64,000 nt of DNA, taken from Polynucleobacter sp. MG-6-Vaara-E2 (GTDB lineage Bacteria; Pseudomonadota; Gammaproteobacteria; Burkholderiales; Burkholderiaceae). The DNA is taken from the NCBI RefSeq assembly GCF_018687695.1, contig NZ_CP061303.1, positions 434,001 through 498,000 on the forward strand. The letters are read 5' to 3'. Below, piece after piece: positions 27,402-36,739 of this stretch. The notes under the pieces were generated by a model. That model had not been told where the DNA came from, made no database searches, and saw nothing but the letters and a program-made list of their open reading frames with translations. Every line of letters begins with the position of its first letter. The stretch's first letter is position 1. The position numbers and the translations under genes are program-made.

Positions 27402-28373
27402 TTGCGCACTAAATTTTTCCTCGTACTCCTATTGTGTTCATTTAGTATTGGCTCAAGCTTTGCCGATACGAAGACTGCCTACCCCAATAAACCGATTCAT
27501 TTAATCGTGGGCTTTTCTCCAGGTGGCTCTGCGGATACGGTAGGGCGCGCTTTAGCAGAAGGTTTGTCTACTCGGTTAGGCCAACCAGTCATTGTTGAGA
27601 ACAAAGCAGGCGCTAATGGCAATATTGCAGCTGAGTTAGTGGCGCGTTCAGCTTCAGATGGATACACCTTGTATTTCCCATCGATTGGCCATGCAGTCAA
27701 TGCATCACTATATAAAAATCTGCCATACGATCCGATTAAAGATTTCACTGCTGTAGGCAGTGTGTTTTCAGCACCCAATATCTTAGTAGTGCCCGTCAAT
27801 TCACCTTATAAGTCTGTTCCTGAATTGATTGCTGCAGCAAAGGCTAATCCAGGCAAGCTCACTTTTGCTTCTAGTGGCAGTGGTACTTCCGTGCATCTGT
27901 CCGCGGTGCTCTTTGAGAAGATGGCTAAGATTGACATGATTCATATTCCTTACAAAGGCACTGGTAGCGCAATGCCAGATGTGATTTCTGGTCAAGTCGA
28001 TATGAGTTTCCCCAACTTACCGAGTGGCTGGCCGCAAGTGAAAGCCGGCAACTTAAGAGCTTTGGGTGTAACAACGGCAAAGCGCTCTGCCGCGGCCCCC
28101 AGTGTTCCAACCATTGCGGAATCTGGCTTGCCCGGTTATGACATGGCCACTTGGTACGGCGTTGTAGCGCCTGCAAACTTACCGATAGATATTCGTAACC
28201 GCTTAAATAAAGAATTACAAAGCATTTTGGCTGATCCTAAATTTAAAGATAAGCTGATCGCACAAGGTGCTGATCCAATGCCAGGAACACCCGAACAATT
28301 TTCGGCATTAATTAAGAGCGAAACCGAAAAGTGGCGCAAGTTGATTGCACAGTCAAATATCACTGTTGATTAA
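27402..28373 (+). CDS. Bug/TctC-family periplasmic solute-binding protein
   Basis: 323 residues. A Sec signal peptide (LVLLLCSFSIGSSFADT, cut near 21) precedes the mature start YPNKPIHLIVGFSPGGSADT, the hallmark of Bug receptors of the tripartite tricarboxylate transporter family; ENKAGANGNIAAELVA follows near 65. It binds small carboxylates in the periplasm. No TctA/TctB membrane genes are nearby, common for Bug proteins in Burkholderiales. The start is TTG at 27402, 2 nt after the CoA-transferase stop, with weak SD. Confidence 0.88.
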   Translation: MRTKFFLVLLLCSFSIGSSFADTKTAYPNKPIHLIVGFSPGGSADTVGRALAEGLSTRLGQPVIVENKAGANGNIAAELVARSASDGYTLYFPSIGHAVNASLYKNLPYDPIKDFTAVGSVFSAPNILVVPVNSPYKSVPELIAAAKANPGKLTFASSGSGTSVHLSAVLFEKMAKIDMIHIPYKGTGSAMPDVISGQVDMSFPNLPSGWPQVKAGNLRALGVTTAKRSAAAPSVPTIAESGLPGYDMATWYGVVAPANLPIDIRNRLNKELQSILADPKFKDKLIAQGADPMPGTPEQFSALIKSETEKWRKLIAQSNITVD

Positions 28374-28420
28374 ATATTTGTTGAAGAATTGAGTATTTCA
28401 AAAATTTCAAAGGAAGATTC

Positions 28421-29590
28421 ATGTCATTTGCATCTAATGCCTGTATTGCAGGAATATATGAGCATCCATTAAGGGTGGCACCTGATCACACGGTTGCGCA
28501 GTTACATGCTGAAGTTGCTCGCGGTGCTTTGTTGGATGCTGGACTGACACTGGATGATGTCGATGGCTATTTCTGTGCGGGTGATGCTCCTGGCATGGGC
28601 CCTGTATCGATGGCAGATTACCTGGGATTGAAAAAACTCAAGTATCTTGATTCTACGGATACAGGCGGCTCCTCCTACCTAAGCCATGTAAACCATGCTG
28701 CACGTGCAATTGCGACAGGTCAATGCAAGGTAGCATTGATTACTTTGGCTGGGCGCCCAAAATCTGAAGGCTCTAGTGGAACGCAAGTGCGCAGCCAGTG
28801 GGCTAGCGCCCCTGACTTTGCATTTGAGAAACCGTATTCTCCAGCACCTTTAAATACCTACGCAATGTGTGCCATGCGTCACATGTATGAGTTTGGCACT
28901 ACTAGCGAGCAGCTCGCTTGGATTAAGGTGGCCGCGTCACATCATGCGCAACATAATCCAAACGCTGCCCTCAAAGATGTTTTGACTGTCGAAGATGTTC
29001 TGAACTCACCAATGATTGCTGATCCATTGCATCGTGCAGATTGCTGTGTGGTGACTGATAGTGGCGGTGCACTAGTAGTGGTGCATCCTGATATTGCAAA
29101 GACTTTGAACAAGCCAGTTGTGACGATGATGGGCGCAGGTGAAACCACTAAAGGGCAGATGGGTGGCAAGGTGGATCTGACTTATTCAGGATTGGCTTGG
29201 TCCGCACCATTAGCGTTTAAAGAAGCAAAGCTCACGCCTGAGCAAATTCGGTATGCCTCGATTTATGACAGCTTTACGATCACCGTATTAATTCAGTTAG
29301 AGGATCTTGGCTTCTGCAAGAAGGGTGAAGGCGGTAAGTTTGTAGAAGGCGGTCAATTGATTTCAGGCAAAGGTAAATTGGCCTTTAATACGGATGGCGG
29401 AGGCTTGTGTAATAACCATCCTGCCAATCGCGGTGGTATGACTAAAGTCATTGAGGCAGTAAGGCAGTTGCGTGGTGAAGCCCATCCCGCGGTCCAAGTA
29501 CCTAATCTCGAGTTTGCACTGGCCTCAGGTATTGGTGGCGCGCTTGGCACTCGTCATGGCGCAGCGGTATTAATTTTAGGGAGACTGTAA
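28421..29590 (+). CDS. Thiolase-like protein lacking the catalytic cysteines (SCP2/Ltp2-like)
   Basis: 389 residues with the SCP-2-type thiolase fold. Where active thiolases carry the nucleophilic Cys (position about 84) this protein reads DTGGSSYLS, and the C-terminal CGGG-type cysteine is replaced in LASGIGGALGTRHG; the His of the NNHPANRGG segment is retained. It cannot be an ordinary ketothiolase. Such proteins paired with a DUF35 partner are known as acyl-CoA aldolases in steroid side-chain breakdown (Ltp2 with ChsH2), which is the best model here but remains inference. Its stop overlaps the DUF35 ATG (TAATG). Confidence 0.8.
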   Translation: MSFASNACIAGIYEHPLRVAPDHTVAQLHAEVARGALLDAGLTLDDVDGYFCAGDAPGMGPVSMADYLGLKKLKYLDSTDTGGSSYLSHVNHAARAIATGQCKVALITLAGRPKSEGSSGTQVRSQWASAPDFAFEKPYSPAPLNTYAMCAMRHMYEFGTTSEQLAWIKVAASHHAQHNPNAALKDVLTVEDVLNSPMIADPLHRADCCVVTDSGGALVVVHPDIAKTLNKPVVTMMGAGETTKGQMGGKVDLTYSGLAWSAPLAFKEAKLTPEQIRYASIYDSFTITVLIQLEDLGFCKKGEGGKFVEGGQLISGKGKLAFNTDGGGLCNNHPANRGGMTKVIEAVRQLRGEAHPAVQVPNLEFALASGIGGALGTRHGAAVLILGRL

Positions 29591-29991
29591 TGACCAAATT
29601 AAATCAAGAGCATCGTTTGCCGAGCCCCATTGCTAATCCCGAAAACAAAGCCTTCTTAGAAGCTGCACAACATAACCAGTTGGTTTTAAAGCATTGCAAC
29701 GCTTGTCATCAGGCTCATTACTACCCACGTACGATATGCCCACATTGCGGCAGTAACGATACAACTTGGGTTAACTCTGATGGTCTGGGAGAGATTTATT
29801 CCTATACCGTGATGAGGCGTGGCGTGGAAGTGCCTTTTGCGATGGCGTATGTTCGCTTAAATGAAGGTATCTCCATACTCACTCATCTGACAAATTGTGA
29901 TTTTGATGCAATTCGTGTTGGACAAAAAGTAAAAGTAGTCTTTCAGGAAACACAAGATGGGCAAAAAACCCATCTCTTTGAGCCCGCCTAG
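29590..29991 (+). CDS. DUF35 OB-fold / zinc-ribbon acyl-CoA-associated protein
   Basis: 133 residues. The zinc ribbon has two CxxC pairs, CNAC near 37 and CPHC near 50, followed by the OB-fold segment GLGEIYSYTVMRRGVEVPFAMAYV. DUF35 proteins bind acyl-CoA and form complexes with thiolase-like partners; the overlapping gene upstream is exactly such a partner. It ends the CoA-related cluster and faces the DUF1841 gene tail to tail with 11 bases between the stops. Confidence 0.87.
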   Translation: MTKLNQEHRLPSPIANPENKAFLEAAQHNQLVLKHCNACHQAHYYPRTICPHCGSNDTTWVNSDGLGEIYSYTVMRRGVEVPFAMAYVRLNEGISILTHLTNCDFDAIRVGQKVKVVFQETQDGQKTHLFEPA

Positions 29992-30002
29992 TAGGTAACT
30001 TC

Positions 30003-30434
30003 CTAAACTAGTTTTCTAAGGGCCTCGAGATAGTTCTCGGGGCTCAATGGCTTGCCTTCACGTTGCGCTTCCCACATCACCTGGCCTAGGCATTCCATCA
30101 TGAGGTGTTGGGCCTCATGTTCAGAGCCTAATTTCTGACTGAGTTTTTCTGCTATCTCTTTGATGCCAGGTGGTTGATTGATCGAGATCTGCTCGCTAAT
30201 CGAGAGGTGCATCGATAAGTGCAAGAACGGATTGGTCTCGCCACGCTCTGGCGTATAGTTCTGCTCTAGTGCGCCCTCAGGATCGGCAAGTAGCGAATGA
30301 TATTCAGGGTGCTTAGCCATCCAATCGCTAGCAAGCGTTTCCATTGGATCCAGAATGTGATTTTCAGTCTTCTTTTTCCAGGTGTCGCAGAAAAAACGTC
30401 GTACTTCTTCACGGGTTGGATTAAATATCGCCAC
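30003..30434 (-). CDS. DUF1841 family protein
   Basis: 143 residues from the GTG at 30434, preceded by AAAGGAAAA; this gives the family N-terminus (M)AIFNPTREEVRRFFCDTW. A longer frame would start inside nth. Later family segments are HPEYHSLL, NPFLHLSMHLSISEQISINQPPGI and HLMMECLGQVMWEAQREG. Function unknown; it is a conserved betaproteobacterial and gammaproteobacterial protein. It overlaps the end of nth by 14 nt. Confidence 0.85.
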   Translation of the reverse strand: MAIFNPTREEVRRFFCDTWKKKTENHILDPMETLASDWMAKHPEYHSLLADPEGALEQNYTPERGETNPFLHLSMHLSISEQISINQPPGIKEIAEKLSQKLGSEHEAQHLMMECLGQVMWEAQREGKPLSPENYLEALRKLV

Positions 30435-31080
30435 GAACTTTTCCTTTACCAGTTTTTTGTTTAAATCCACAAAGTGGCTCTACAACACATTGAGCGCACT
30501 CAGGGTTGCGTGCCTTGCAAGTGTATCTGCCATGAAGAATGAGCCAATGATGCGCGTCTAAAAGAAATTCCTTGGGCACTCGTTTTAATAATTGCTGCTC
30601 TACCTTGAGAACGTCTTTGCCAGGTGCTAGCCCAGTGCGATTAGAAACGCGAAAGATATGGGTATCTACTGCAATCGTCGGTTGGCCAAAGGCGGTATTG
30701 AGAATGACGTTGGCTGTTTTTCTGCCAACCCCAGGTAGCGCTTCAAGTTCCTCGCGTGTTTCAGGTACTTTGCCACCATGTTTTTCCAGGAGGAGTCGGC
30801 AGGTTTCTTGAATATGCTTGCCTTTGGAATTAAATAAACCAATGTGTTGAATATAGGGGCGTACGCCTTTTTCGCCAAGATCTAAAAGCGCTTGAGGAGT
30901 ATTGGCAATCTTAAATAGTTTCTTTGTTCCCTTATTGACCGATACATCGGTAGCTTGGGCTGATAGTAGTACAGCAATTAAGAGTTCAAAAGGCGAGCTG
31001 TATTCCAGCTCGGTAGTGGGTTTTGGGTTATTGGCTTTAAGTTGCTCAAAAAAAGCGCGACGTTTTTCGGGGTTCATCAT
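30421..31080 (-). CDS. nth: Endonuclease III
   Basis: 219 residues. The helix-hairpin-helix LPGVGRKTANVILN holds the catalytic Lys (about 120), VDTHIFRVSNR the catalytic Asp (about 138), and CKARNPECAQCVVEPLC the four [4Fe-4S] cysteines in C-x6-C-x2-C-x5-C spacing. It removes oxidised pyrimidines and cuts the AP site. It overlaps the upstream ferredoxin gene as ATGA, keeping the rnf/rsx-nth linkage seen in gammaproteobacteria. Confidence 0.96.
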   Translation of the reverse strand: MMNPEKRRAFFEQLKANNPKPTTELEYSSPFELLIAVLLSAQATDVSVNKGTKKLFKIANTPQALLDLGEKGVRPYIQHIGLFNSKGKHIQETCRLLLEKHGGKVPETREELEALPGVGRKTANVILNTAFGQPTIAVDTHIFRVSNRTGLAPGKDVLKVEQQLLKRVPKEFLLDAHHWLILHGRYTCKARNPECAQCVVEPLCGFKQKTGKGKVRGDI

Positions 31081-31769
31081 TTCTGTTGCTGAGCCCTGGC
31101 AATCGCAGCAGCAATGATGGCACGTTTACGCTCTTTTTCTTTTTCCTCTTCTGCTGAAGTGGGGTACTCTGCGTTGACCGCTGCCAATTTAGCTTCTGCT
31201 TTTTTAGCTAAGCGTTCATCATTATCTTTTTGCTCACGCTCTAGGCGTTGCTCCCGATCGTGATAACGCTTGCGTGATATATCAGCTAGTTCTTGAGACC
31301 AAGCATCCCAACCAGTTTTACGATCAGTCACATCAATCATGCTGATGCAATCAACTGGACATGGCGGAATACAGAGATCACAACCCGTACACCATTCGGT
31401 AAGTACGACGTGCATTTGTTTGGATGCACCAACAATGGCATCAACTGGACATGCCTGAATACAAAGAGTGCAGCCAATACATTTTTGCGGATCAATGAAA
31501 GCGACAGGCCTTGGACGCTCTACTCCACAATCGGGATCGATGGTGGGGTGCAGATCAAATGCGTCTTGTGGGTAAATGGGTGTTAAAACTTGACTCAGTC
31601 TTTTAATGCCCTCGATACCGCCTGGCGGGCAGCGGTTTGGCAAAGCCTCGCCACTCGCCAGAGCTTCTGCATAGCCTCTGCAATCGGGGTAACCACATTT
31701 TGTACATTGGGTTTGAGGAAGAAGATCCTCGAGGCGATTCGCAAGTTCATTCGCCTGTTGAGTATTCAT
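31077..31769 (-). CDS. rnfB: Soluble RnfB/RsxB-like polyferredoxin
   Basis: 230 residues from the ATG at 31769 (MNTQQANELANRLED). The frame also opens at 31802, but that ATG lies in the loop of the phaZ terminator. The Fe4S motif CTKCGYPDCRGYAEALASGE is followed by CPP near 45, then two ferredoxin motifs CIGCTLCIQACPVD and CTGCDLCIPPCPVD. The N-terminal membrane helix of Rnf complex RnfB is missing, and a charged coiled-coil-like tail (about 150-230) replaces it. No other rnf genes are nearby, so it is probably an electron donor; a link to Nth's Fe-S cluster is only inference. Confidence 0.87.
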   Translation of the reverse strand: MNTQQANELANRLEDLLPQTQCTKCGYPDCRGYAEALASGEALPNRCPPGGIEGIKRLSQVLTPIYPQDAFDLHPTIDPDCGVERPRPVAFIDPQKCIGCTLCIQACPVDAIVGASKQMHVVLTEWCTGCDLCIPPCPVDCISMIDVTDRKTGWDAWSQELADISRKRYHDREQRLEREQKDNDERLAKKAEAKLAAVNAEYPTSAEEEKEKERKRAIIAAAIARAQQQK

Positions 31770-31784
31770 TGCTTTGAGAAGTCT

Positions 31785-31811
31785 AAAAAAGTGAGGGCTC
31801 ATGCCCCCACT
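31785..31811 (-). terminator. Intrinsic terminator after phaZ
   Basis: On the minus strand a 9-bp stem AGTGGGGGC / GCCCTCACT (one G-U pair) with an ATGA loop, then six T. It separates phaZ from the rnfB-nth-DUF1841 run. Confidence 0.85.
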
Positions 31812-31820
31812 GATTTGTTC

Positions 31821-33113
31821 CTAGTTAGAGCCTTCTAATTTAGGAGGTCTCGCTTTGGTCTTTTTGTGTACACCTTGATGTTCACGAATAAAGGACTTGA
31901 TCTTTGGATAGACCTTGTCGCGCCAACGACGGCCAGCGAAGATGCCATAGTGACCTGCACCTGCGACTTCGTAATGATCCTTGTTCTCTTTTGCAATGCC
32001 TGAGCATAGACCGTGTGCCGCACGAGTTTGACCGCTTCCAGAGATGTCATCTAACTCACCTTCAACAGTGAGGAGGGCGGTTTGTTCAATATCTTGGGGC
32101 TTTACTAATTTGCCAGCAACTTCCCAGGTGCCATTAGGCAATGAATAGTCTTGGAACACAGTCTTAATCGAATCCAAGTAAAACTTGGCATCTAAATCGA
32201 GTACCGCGTTGTACTCATCATAAAAGCGAATATGAGACTCCGCATCTTGTTCATCACCTTTTACTAAGTTCTGGAAGAAGTCCCAATGAGATTGCAGGTG
32301 AGTTTGTGGATTCATGGCAATAAAGCCAGTGTGCTGCAAGAAACCAGGATAAACCCGACGACCTGCGCCTAGATACGATGGCGGCACTTTGTAAATCACG
32401 TGACTCTCAAACCACTCGTAAGATTTTTGCTCTGCTAAGTTATTGACGGCAGTTGGTGATTTGCGAGCATCAATTGGGCCACCCATCATGATCATTGATG
32501 CAGGAGTGGCTTCGCCAGCACTAGCCATCAAAGAAATAGCACCTAAGGTTGGAACGGTAGGTTGGCATACGGAGATGACATGTAAATTTTCAGCACCAAT
32601 CGAGCGAATAAATTCTTGAACGTAGTGAACATAGTCATCAAGGCCAAATTCACCTTCGCTCACTGGTACGTTGCGAGCATCAACCCAGTCGGTAATGTAA
32701 ACCTTGTGATCTTGCAATAAAGTGCGCACTGTATCGCGCAACAAGGTCGAGTGATGGCCAGACAAAGGTGCTACTACCAACACTGAAGGATCCTCTTTGA
32801 GAGCTTTGATGGTTTCTACATCATCTGAGAAGCGTTTAAAGCGAATTAAATTGCAAAATGGCTTGGAGATTTTGGTGATCTCATGAATCGCTACTTCATG
32901 ACCATGTGCCATGACCGAGCGGATACCAAATTCTGGTTTTTTGTAGTCCTTACCTAAGCGATAGAGGAGTTCATAGCTAGCAGCTAAACGCTGAGATCCT
33001 GGAACCTTGGATGCCGGATTAGCGGCATTAATGAAAGCTTCAGAGGCAGCATGTGCCCAAGAGCTTATTGGCTGAAGTAAGGCTTTTTGGAATTCGTGTA
33101 ACTGATAAAGCAT
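31821..33113 (-). CDS. phaZ: Intracellular polyhydroxyalkanoate depolymerase
   Basis: 430 residues. It has the intracellular PhaZ architecture in which the nucleophile is a cysteine: HVISVCQPTVPTLG with Cys183, the same position described for the Ralstonia eutropha enzyme. APLSGHHSTLLRDTVR near 115 and GAGHYGIFAGRRW near 390 (catalytic His) are also present. It mobilises stored PHB granules inside the cell. A synthase is not in the window. AGGAGG-type SD precedes the ATG. Confidence 0.92.
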   Translation of the reverse strand: MLYQLHEFQKALLQPISSWAHAASEAFINAANPASKVPGSQRLAASYELLYRLGKDYKKPEFGIRSVMAHGHEVAIHEITKISKPFCNLIRFKRFSDDVETIKALKEDPSVLVVAPLSGHHSTLLRDTVRTLLQDHKVYITDWVDARNVPVSEGEFGLDDYVHYVQEFIRSIGAENLHVISVCQPTVPTLGAISLMASAGEATPASMIMMGGPIDARKSPTAVNNLAEQKSYEWFESHVIYKVPPSYLGAGRRVYPGFLQHTGFIAMNPQTHLQSHWDFFQNLVKGDEQDAESHIRFYDEYNAVLDLDAKFYLDSIKTVFQDYSLPNGTWEVAGKLVKPQDIEQTALLTVEGELDDISGSGQTRAAHGLCSGIAKENKDHYEVAGAGHYGIFAGRRWRDKVYPKIKSFIREHQGVHKKTKARPPKLEGSN

Positions 33114-33154
33114 GACACCTCCTGTAAATCTATATAGCCACGTATTAAGCTCTT

Positions 33155-34354
33155 TTAAGCCAATACACGGGCGATTGCTTTGGCAACTTTATCAATATTT
33201 TTAGTATTGAGCGCCGCCACACAAATGCGTCCAGTAGAGAGGGCATAAATGCCATCCTCTTTCTGTAAGCGATCCACTTGCTCAGCAGTTAAGCCTGAGT
33301 AAGAAAACATTCCACGTTGCTTTTCGATAAAAGCAAAATCTTGCTTCACACCAGCAGCTGCTAATTTTTCTACTAAACCGTGGCGCATCGCTTTAATACG
33401 ATCACGCATCTGCGCCAACTCATCTTCCCAGAGCTGACGAAGCTCTGGTGAATTCAAAACAGCTGCTGCAATTGCAGCTCCATGAGTTGGTGGATTGGAA
33501 TAGTTTGTGCGAATCACGCGCTTTAATTGAGACAGCACGCGAGTAGATTCATCTTTGCTCTGAGTCACGATAGATAAGGCGCCGACACGCTCACCATAGA
33601 GTGAGAATGACTTGGAGAAAGAGCTAGATACAAAGAAAGACATGCCAGATTCAGCAAAGAGGCGCACAGCAATACCATCCTGCTCAATCCCAGCCGCAAA
33701 GCCTTGGTAAGCCATATCCAAGAAAGGAATCAAGCCCTTGTTCTTGCAGATCTCAATTACTTGGCGCCATTGCGCTTCTGTAATATCCGCACCAGTTGGG
33801 TTGTGGCAGCATGCATGCAAGAGTACGGTGGTGTTCTTTGGGAATGATTCCAAAGACTTCACCATGCCATCAAAATCAACACCCCGAGTTTTGCCATCAA
33901 AGTAGGTGTACTCCACCACTTCAAAGCCGGCAGATTCAAAAATGCCGCGATGGTTTTCCCAAGTTGGGTTACTAATGGCGCAAGGTGCATCGAGATTAAG
34001 GCGCTTAATAAAATCTGCTCCAACACGTAATGCTCCTGTACCACCTAAGCATTCAGCAGTGACTACGCGACCATCTTTAATAAGAGCAGAGTCAGCGCCA
34101 AACAATAAATTTTGGACTGCGCTGTTGTAAGGGTTTGGACCTTCGATCGGAATGTAGCTGCGTGGTGAGTGCTTAGCCACAATGGCTTCTTCTGCTTTAA
34201 TCACCGCTTTTAAAAGAGGCACTTTGCCTTCGTCTGTGTAATACACACCAACACCGAGGTTTACTTTGTCAGGACGCTGATCGGCAACATAGGCTTCTGT
34301 GAGGCCAAAAATAGGATCTTTAGGGGCTAATTGAACTGAGGTAAACAGGGTCAT
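33155..34354 (-). CDS. tyrB: Aromatic/aspartate aminotransferase
   Basis: 399 residues, class I aminotransferase of the AspC/TyrB subgroup. Visible: VNLGVGVYYTDEGKVPLL near 30, LLHACCHNPTGADIT near 190, DMAYQGFAAG near 220 and the PLP lysine in SSSFSKSFSLYGERVGAL near 255. It transaminates tyrosine, phenylalanine or aspartate with 2-oxoglutarate; which is preferred cannot be told. It is divergent from uvrB with a 159-nt shared upstream region. Confidence 0.9.
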   Translation of the reverse strand: MTLFTSVQLAPKDPIFGLTEAYVADQRPDKVNLGVGVYYTDEGKVPLLKAVIKAEEAIVAKHSPRSYIPIEGPNPYNSAVQNLLFGADSALIKDGRVVTAECLGGTGALRVGADFIKRLNLDAPCAISNPTWENHRGIFESAGFEVVEYTYFDGKTRGVDFDGMVKSLESFPKNTTVLLHACCHNPTGADITEAQWRQVIEICKNKGLIPFLDMAYQGFAAGIEQDGIAVRLFAESGMSFFVSSSFSKSFSLYGERVGALSIVTQSKDESTRVLSQLKRVIRTNYSNPPTHGAAIAAAVLNSPELRQLWEDELAQMRDRIKAMRHGLVEKLAAAGVKQDFAFIEKQRGMFSYSGLTAEQVDRLQKEDGIYALSTGRICVAALNTKNIDKVAKAIARVLA

Positions 34355-34513
34355 TTGAGGTCGGTATTGAGGGTTTAAAGGTAGTTTTGCTAGTAATTGA
34401 CGTTAAATTGGGCTTAATTGTCTGTTTTTGAAGTCAGAATCAACTATTTCTAAATAAAAACGGCAAAATCATTGTTTGTACAAAATTCGCTGTGAAGAAA
34501 GCTCACAGATGAA

Positions 34514-36667
34514 ATGATAGCCGAGATGCCCCCTAAGTCACCCAAAAATAGTTCGAAATCTGAAGTAAAAGAAGTGCAGAAAAACCCTGCTGCTGACCCC
34601 TTGGGTGAGGTTGGGCACGACCTAGATCCGGCTAAGTTTGTGAGTTTCCCGGACTCCCCTTATCAGCTTTATCAGCCATTCCCGCCCGCAGGTGATCAGC
34701 CAGGTGCCATTGATGCGTTAGTGGAGGGGGTAGAGGATGGTTTGACCTTCCAGACGCTGTTGGGGGTCACCGGGTCAGGAAAGACCTTCACGATGGCCAA
34801 TGTGATCGCTAGAACAGGGCGACCAGCCATCATTTTTGCCCCCAATAAGACTCTCGCTGCCCAGCTTTATAGCGAATTTAGGGAGTTTTTCCCGAAAAAT
34901 GCGGTGGAGTACTTCGTGAGTTACTACGATTACTACCAGCCAGAAGCATATGTGCCTCAGCGCGATCTCTTTATTGAGAAGGATTCGTCGATCAACGAAC
35001 ACATTGAGCAGATGCGTTTGTCGGCTACCAAGAGTTTGTTAGAGCGTCGTGACGTCATCATTGTTGCAACTGTGTCTGCGATCTACGGTATTGGTAATCC
35101 TGGCGACTATCACAGCATGGTGATGACATTGCGCCCTGGCGACAAGATGAGTCAGCGCGATATTTTGACAAGACTCATTGCGATGCAGTACGACCGCAAT
35201 GAAACCGACTTTAAGCGTGGCGTGTTCCGAGTGCGCGGCGACACGATCGATATCTTCCCTGCTGAACATAATGAATTAGCAGTGCGAGTCGAATTATTTG
35301 ATGATGTGGTCGAGAGTTTGCAATTCTTTGATCCGCTAACTGGAAAAATTCGTCAAAAGATTCCGCGCTTCACCGTTTACCCAAGCTCGCACTATGTCAC
35401 CCCGCGTGAAACGGTTCTTAAGGCGATTGAAACCATCAAAGAAGAATTGCGCAGTCGCCTTGATGGGTTTGTCAAAGATGGCAAGTTGGTTGAGGCTCAG
35501 CGCTTAGAACAGCGCACCCGTTTTGATCTAGAGATGCTGAACGAATTAGGTTTTTGCAAGGGGATTGAGAATTACTCCCGTCATCTCTCTGGCGCAGCTC
35601 CAGGCGAGGCGCCACCTACGCTAGTGGACTATTTGCCCAATGATGCATTGATGTTCTTGGATGAGAGTCACGTGTTAATTGGTCAGCTTAATGCGATGTA
35701 CAACGGCGATAAATCTCGCAAACATACATTGGTGGAATTTGGTTTCCGTCTGCCATCTGCAATGGATAACCGCCCACTCAAATTTACGGAGTTCGAAACC
35801 AAAATGCGTCAAACCATTTTTGTTTCAGCAACGCCTGCAGATTATGAGAAAGAGCATCAAGGTCAAGTGGTTGAGCAAGTGGCAAGACCCACTGGTTTGG
35901 TTGATCCGGAAATTGAGGTGCTACCAGCAAGCACGCAGGTGGATGATTTACTCAGTCAAATTTATGAGCGCGTCAAAGTAGGCGAGAGAGTATTGGTAAC
36001 GGTGCTGACTAAACGCATGGCTGAACAATTAACAGATTACCTTTCCGATAATGGTGTGAAGGTGCGTTATGTTCACTCTGATATTGATACGGTTGAGCGC
36101 GTTGAAATTTTGCGTGACTTGCGTTTGGGTGTCTTCGATGTGCTCGTAGGTATTAACTTACTGCGCGAAGGTTTGGATATCCCCGAGGTTTCCTTAGTGG
36201 CCATTTTGGATGCCGATAAAGAAGGCTTCCTGCGCTCTGAACGCTCCTTAATCCAGACGATTGGCCGCGCGGCCCGAAATGTTCGCGGCAAGGCGATTCT
36301 TTATGCTGATAAGGTCACTAATTCCATGCGCTTAGCGATGGGCGAGACTGAACGACGCCGGACCAAGCAAGTTGCCTTCAATAAGCTGCATGGCATTGAA
36401 CCTAAAGGGGTTCAAAAACGCATCAAAGACATTATTGATGGCGTTTATGACGTCAAAGAGAAGCGCCAAGAGATGCAGGTCGAGCAAGAGCGGGCTCGCT
36501 ACGAGGATATGACTGAGAAAGATTTATCTAACGAAATCAAGCGTTTAGAGAAGCAGATGAACGCAGAAGCCAAAAATCTGGAGTTTGAAAAGGCTGCCAG
36601 TACGCGCGATCGACTCACTAAAGTCAAAGAAATGGCATTTGGCGCTAGGTCTAGAGACTCCGTCTAA
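34514..36667 (+). CDS. uvrB: Excinuclease ABC subunit B
   Basis: 717 residues. Walker A GVTGSGKTFTMAN is near 100, the beta-hairpin region YYDYYQPEAYVPQRDLFIEKD near 135, FLDESHV near 385, helicase motif VI IQTIGRAARNVRGKA near 580 and the C-terminal UVR motif KNLEFEKAASTRDRL near 695. It loads onto damaged DNA with UvrA. About 40 residues precede the conserved FVSFPDSPYQLYQPFPPAGDQ; start codon choice between 34514 and 34526 is uncertain as neither has a strong SD. Confidence 0.96.
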   Translation: MIAEMPPKSPKNSSKSEVKEVQKNPAADPLGEVGHDLDPAKFVSFPDSPYQLYQPFPPAGDQPGAIDALVEGVEDGLTFQTLLGVTGSGKTFTMANVIARTGRPAIIFAPNKTLAAQLYSEFREFFPKNAVEYFVSYYDYYQPEAYVPQRDLFIEKDSSINEHIEQMRLSATKSLLERRDVIIVATVSAIYGIGNPGDYHSMVMTLRPGDKMSQRDILTRLIAMQYDRNETDFKRGVFRVRGDTIDIFPAEHNELAVRVELFDDVVESLQFFDPLTGKIRQKIPRFTVYPSSHYVTPRETVLKAIETIKEELRSRLDGFVKDGKLVEAQRLEQRTRFDLEMLNELGFCKGIENYSRHLSGAAPGEAPPTLVDYLPNDALMFLDESHVLIGQLNAMYNGDKSRKHTLVEFGFRLPSAMDNRPLKFTEFETKMRQTIFVSATPADYEKEHQGQVVEQVARPTGLVDPEIEVLPASTQVDDLLSQIYERVKVGERVLVTVLTKRMAEQLTDYLSDNGVKVRYVHSDIDTVERVEILRDLRLGVFDVLVGINLLREGLDIPEVSLVAILDADKEGFLRSERSLIQTIGRAARNVRGKAILYADKVTNSMRLAMGETERRRTKQVAFNKLHGIEPKGVQKRIKDIIDGVYDVKEKRQEMQVEQERARYEDMTEKDLSNEIKRLEKQMNAEAKNLEFEKAASTRDRLTKVKEMAFGARSRDSV

Positions 36668-36668
36668 G

Positions 36669-36703
36669 GACCCCTTAATTCCTAGCTTTCATAGGGGGTT
36701 TTT
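36669..36703 (+). terminator. Probable terminator after uvrB
   Basis: CCCCT pairs with AGGGG across about 16 nt (with an inner CCTA/TAGG), then GTTTTT. Only a five-base outer stem, so moderate confidence. Confidence 0.45.
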
Positions 36704-36739
36704 GGGATAATTCCCGAGCATTTTGCTGGGTCTTATGGT

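Noticed and set aside
31770..31802. Upstream start for the RnfB-like gene
   Set aside because: The ATG lies in the loop of the phaZ terminator hairpin.
34355..34513. LexA (SOS) box between tyrB and uvrB
   Set aside because: No convincing CTGT-N8-ACAG site could be found by eye in the 159-nt region; nothing else clear is seen there.
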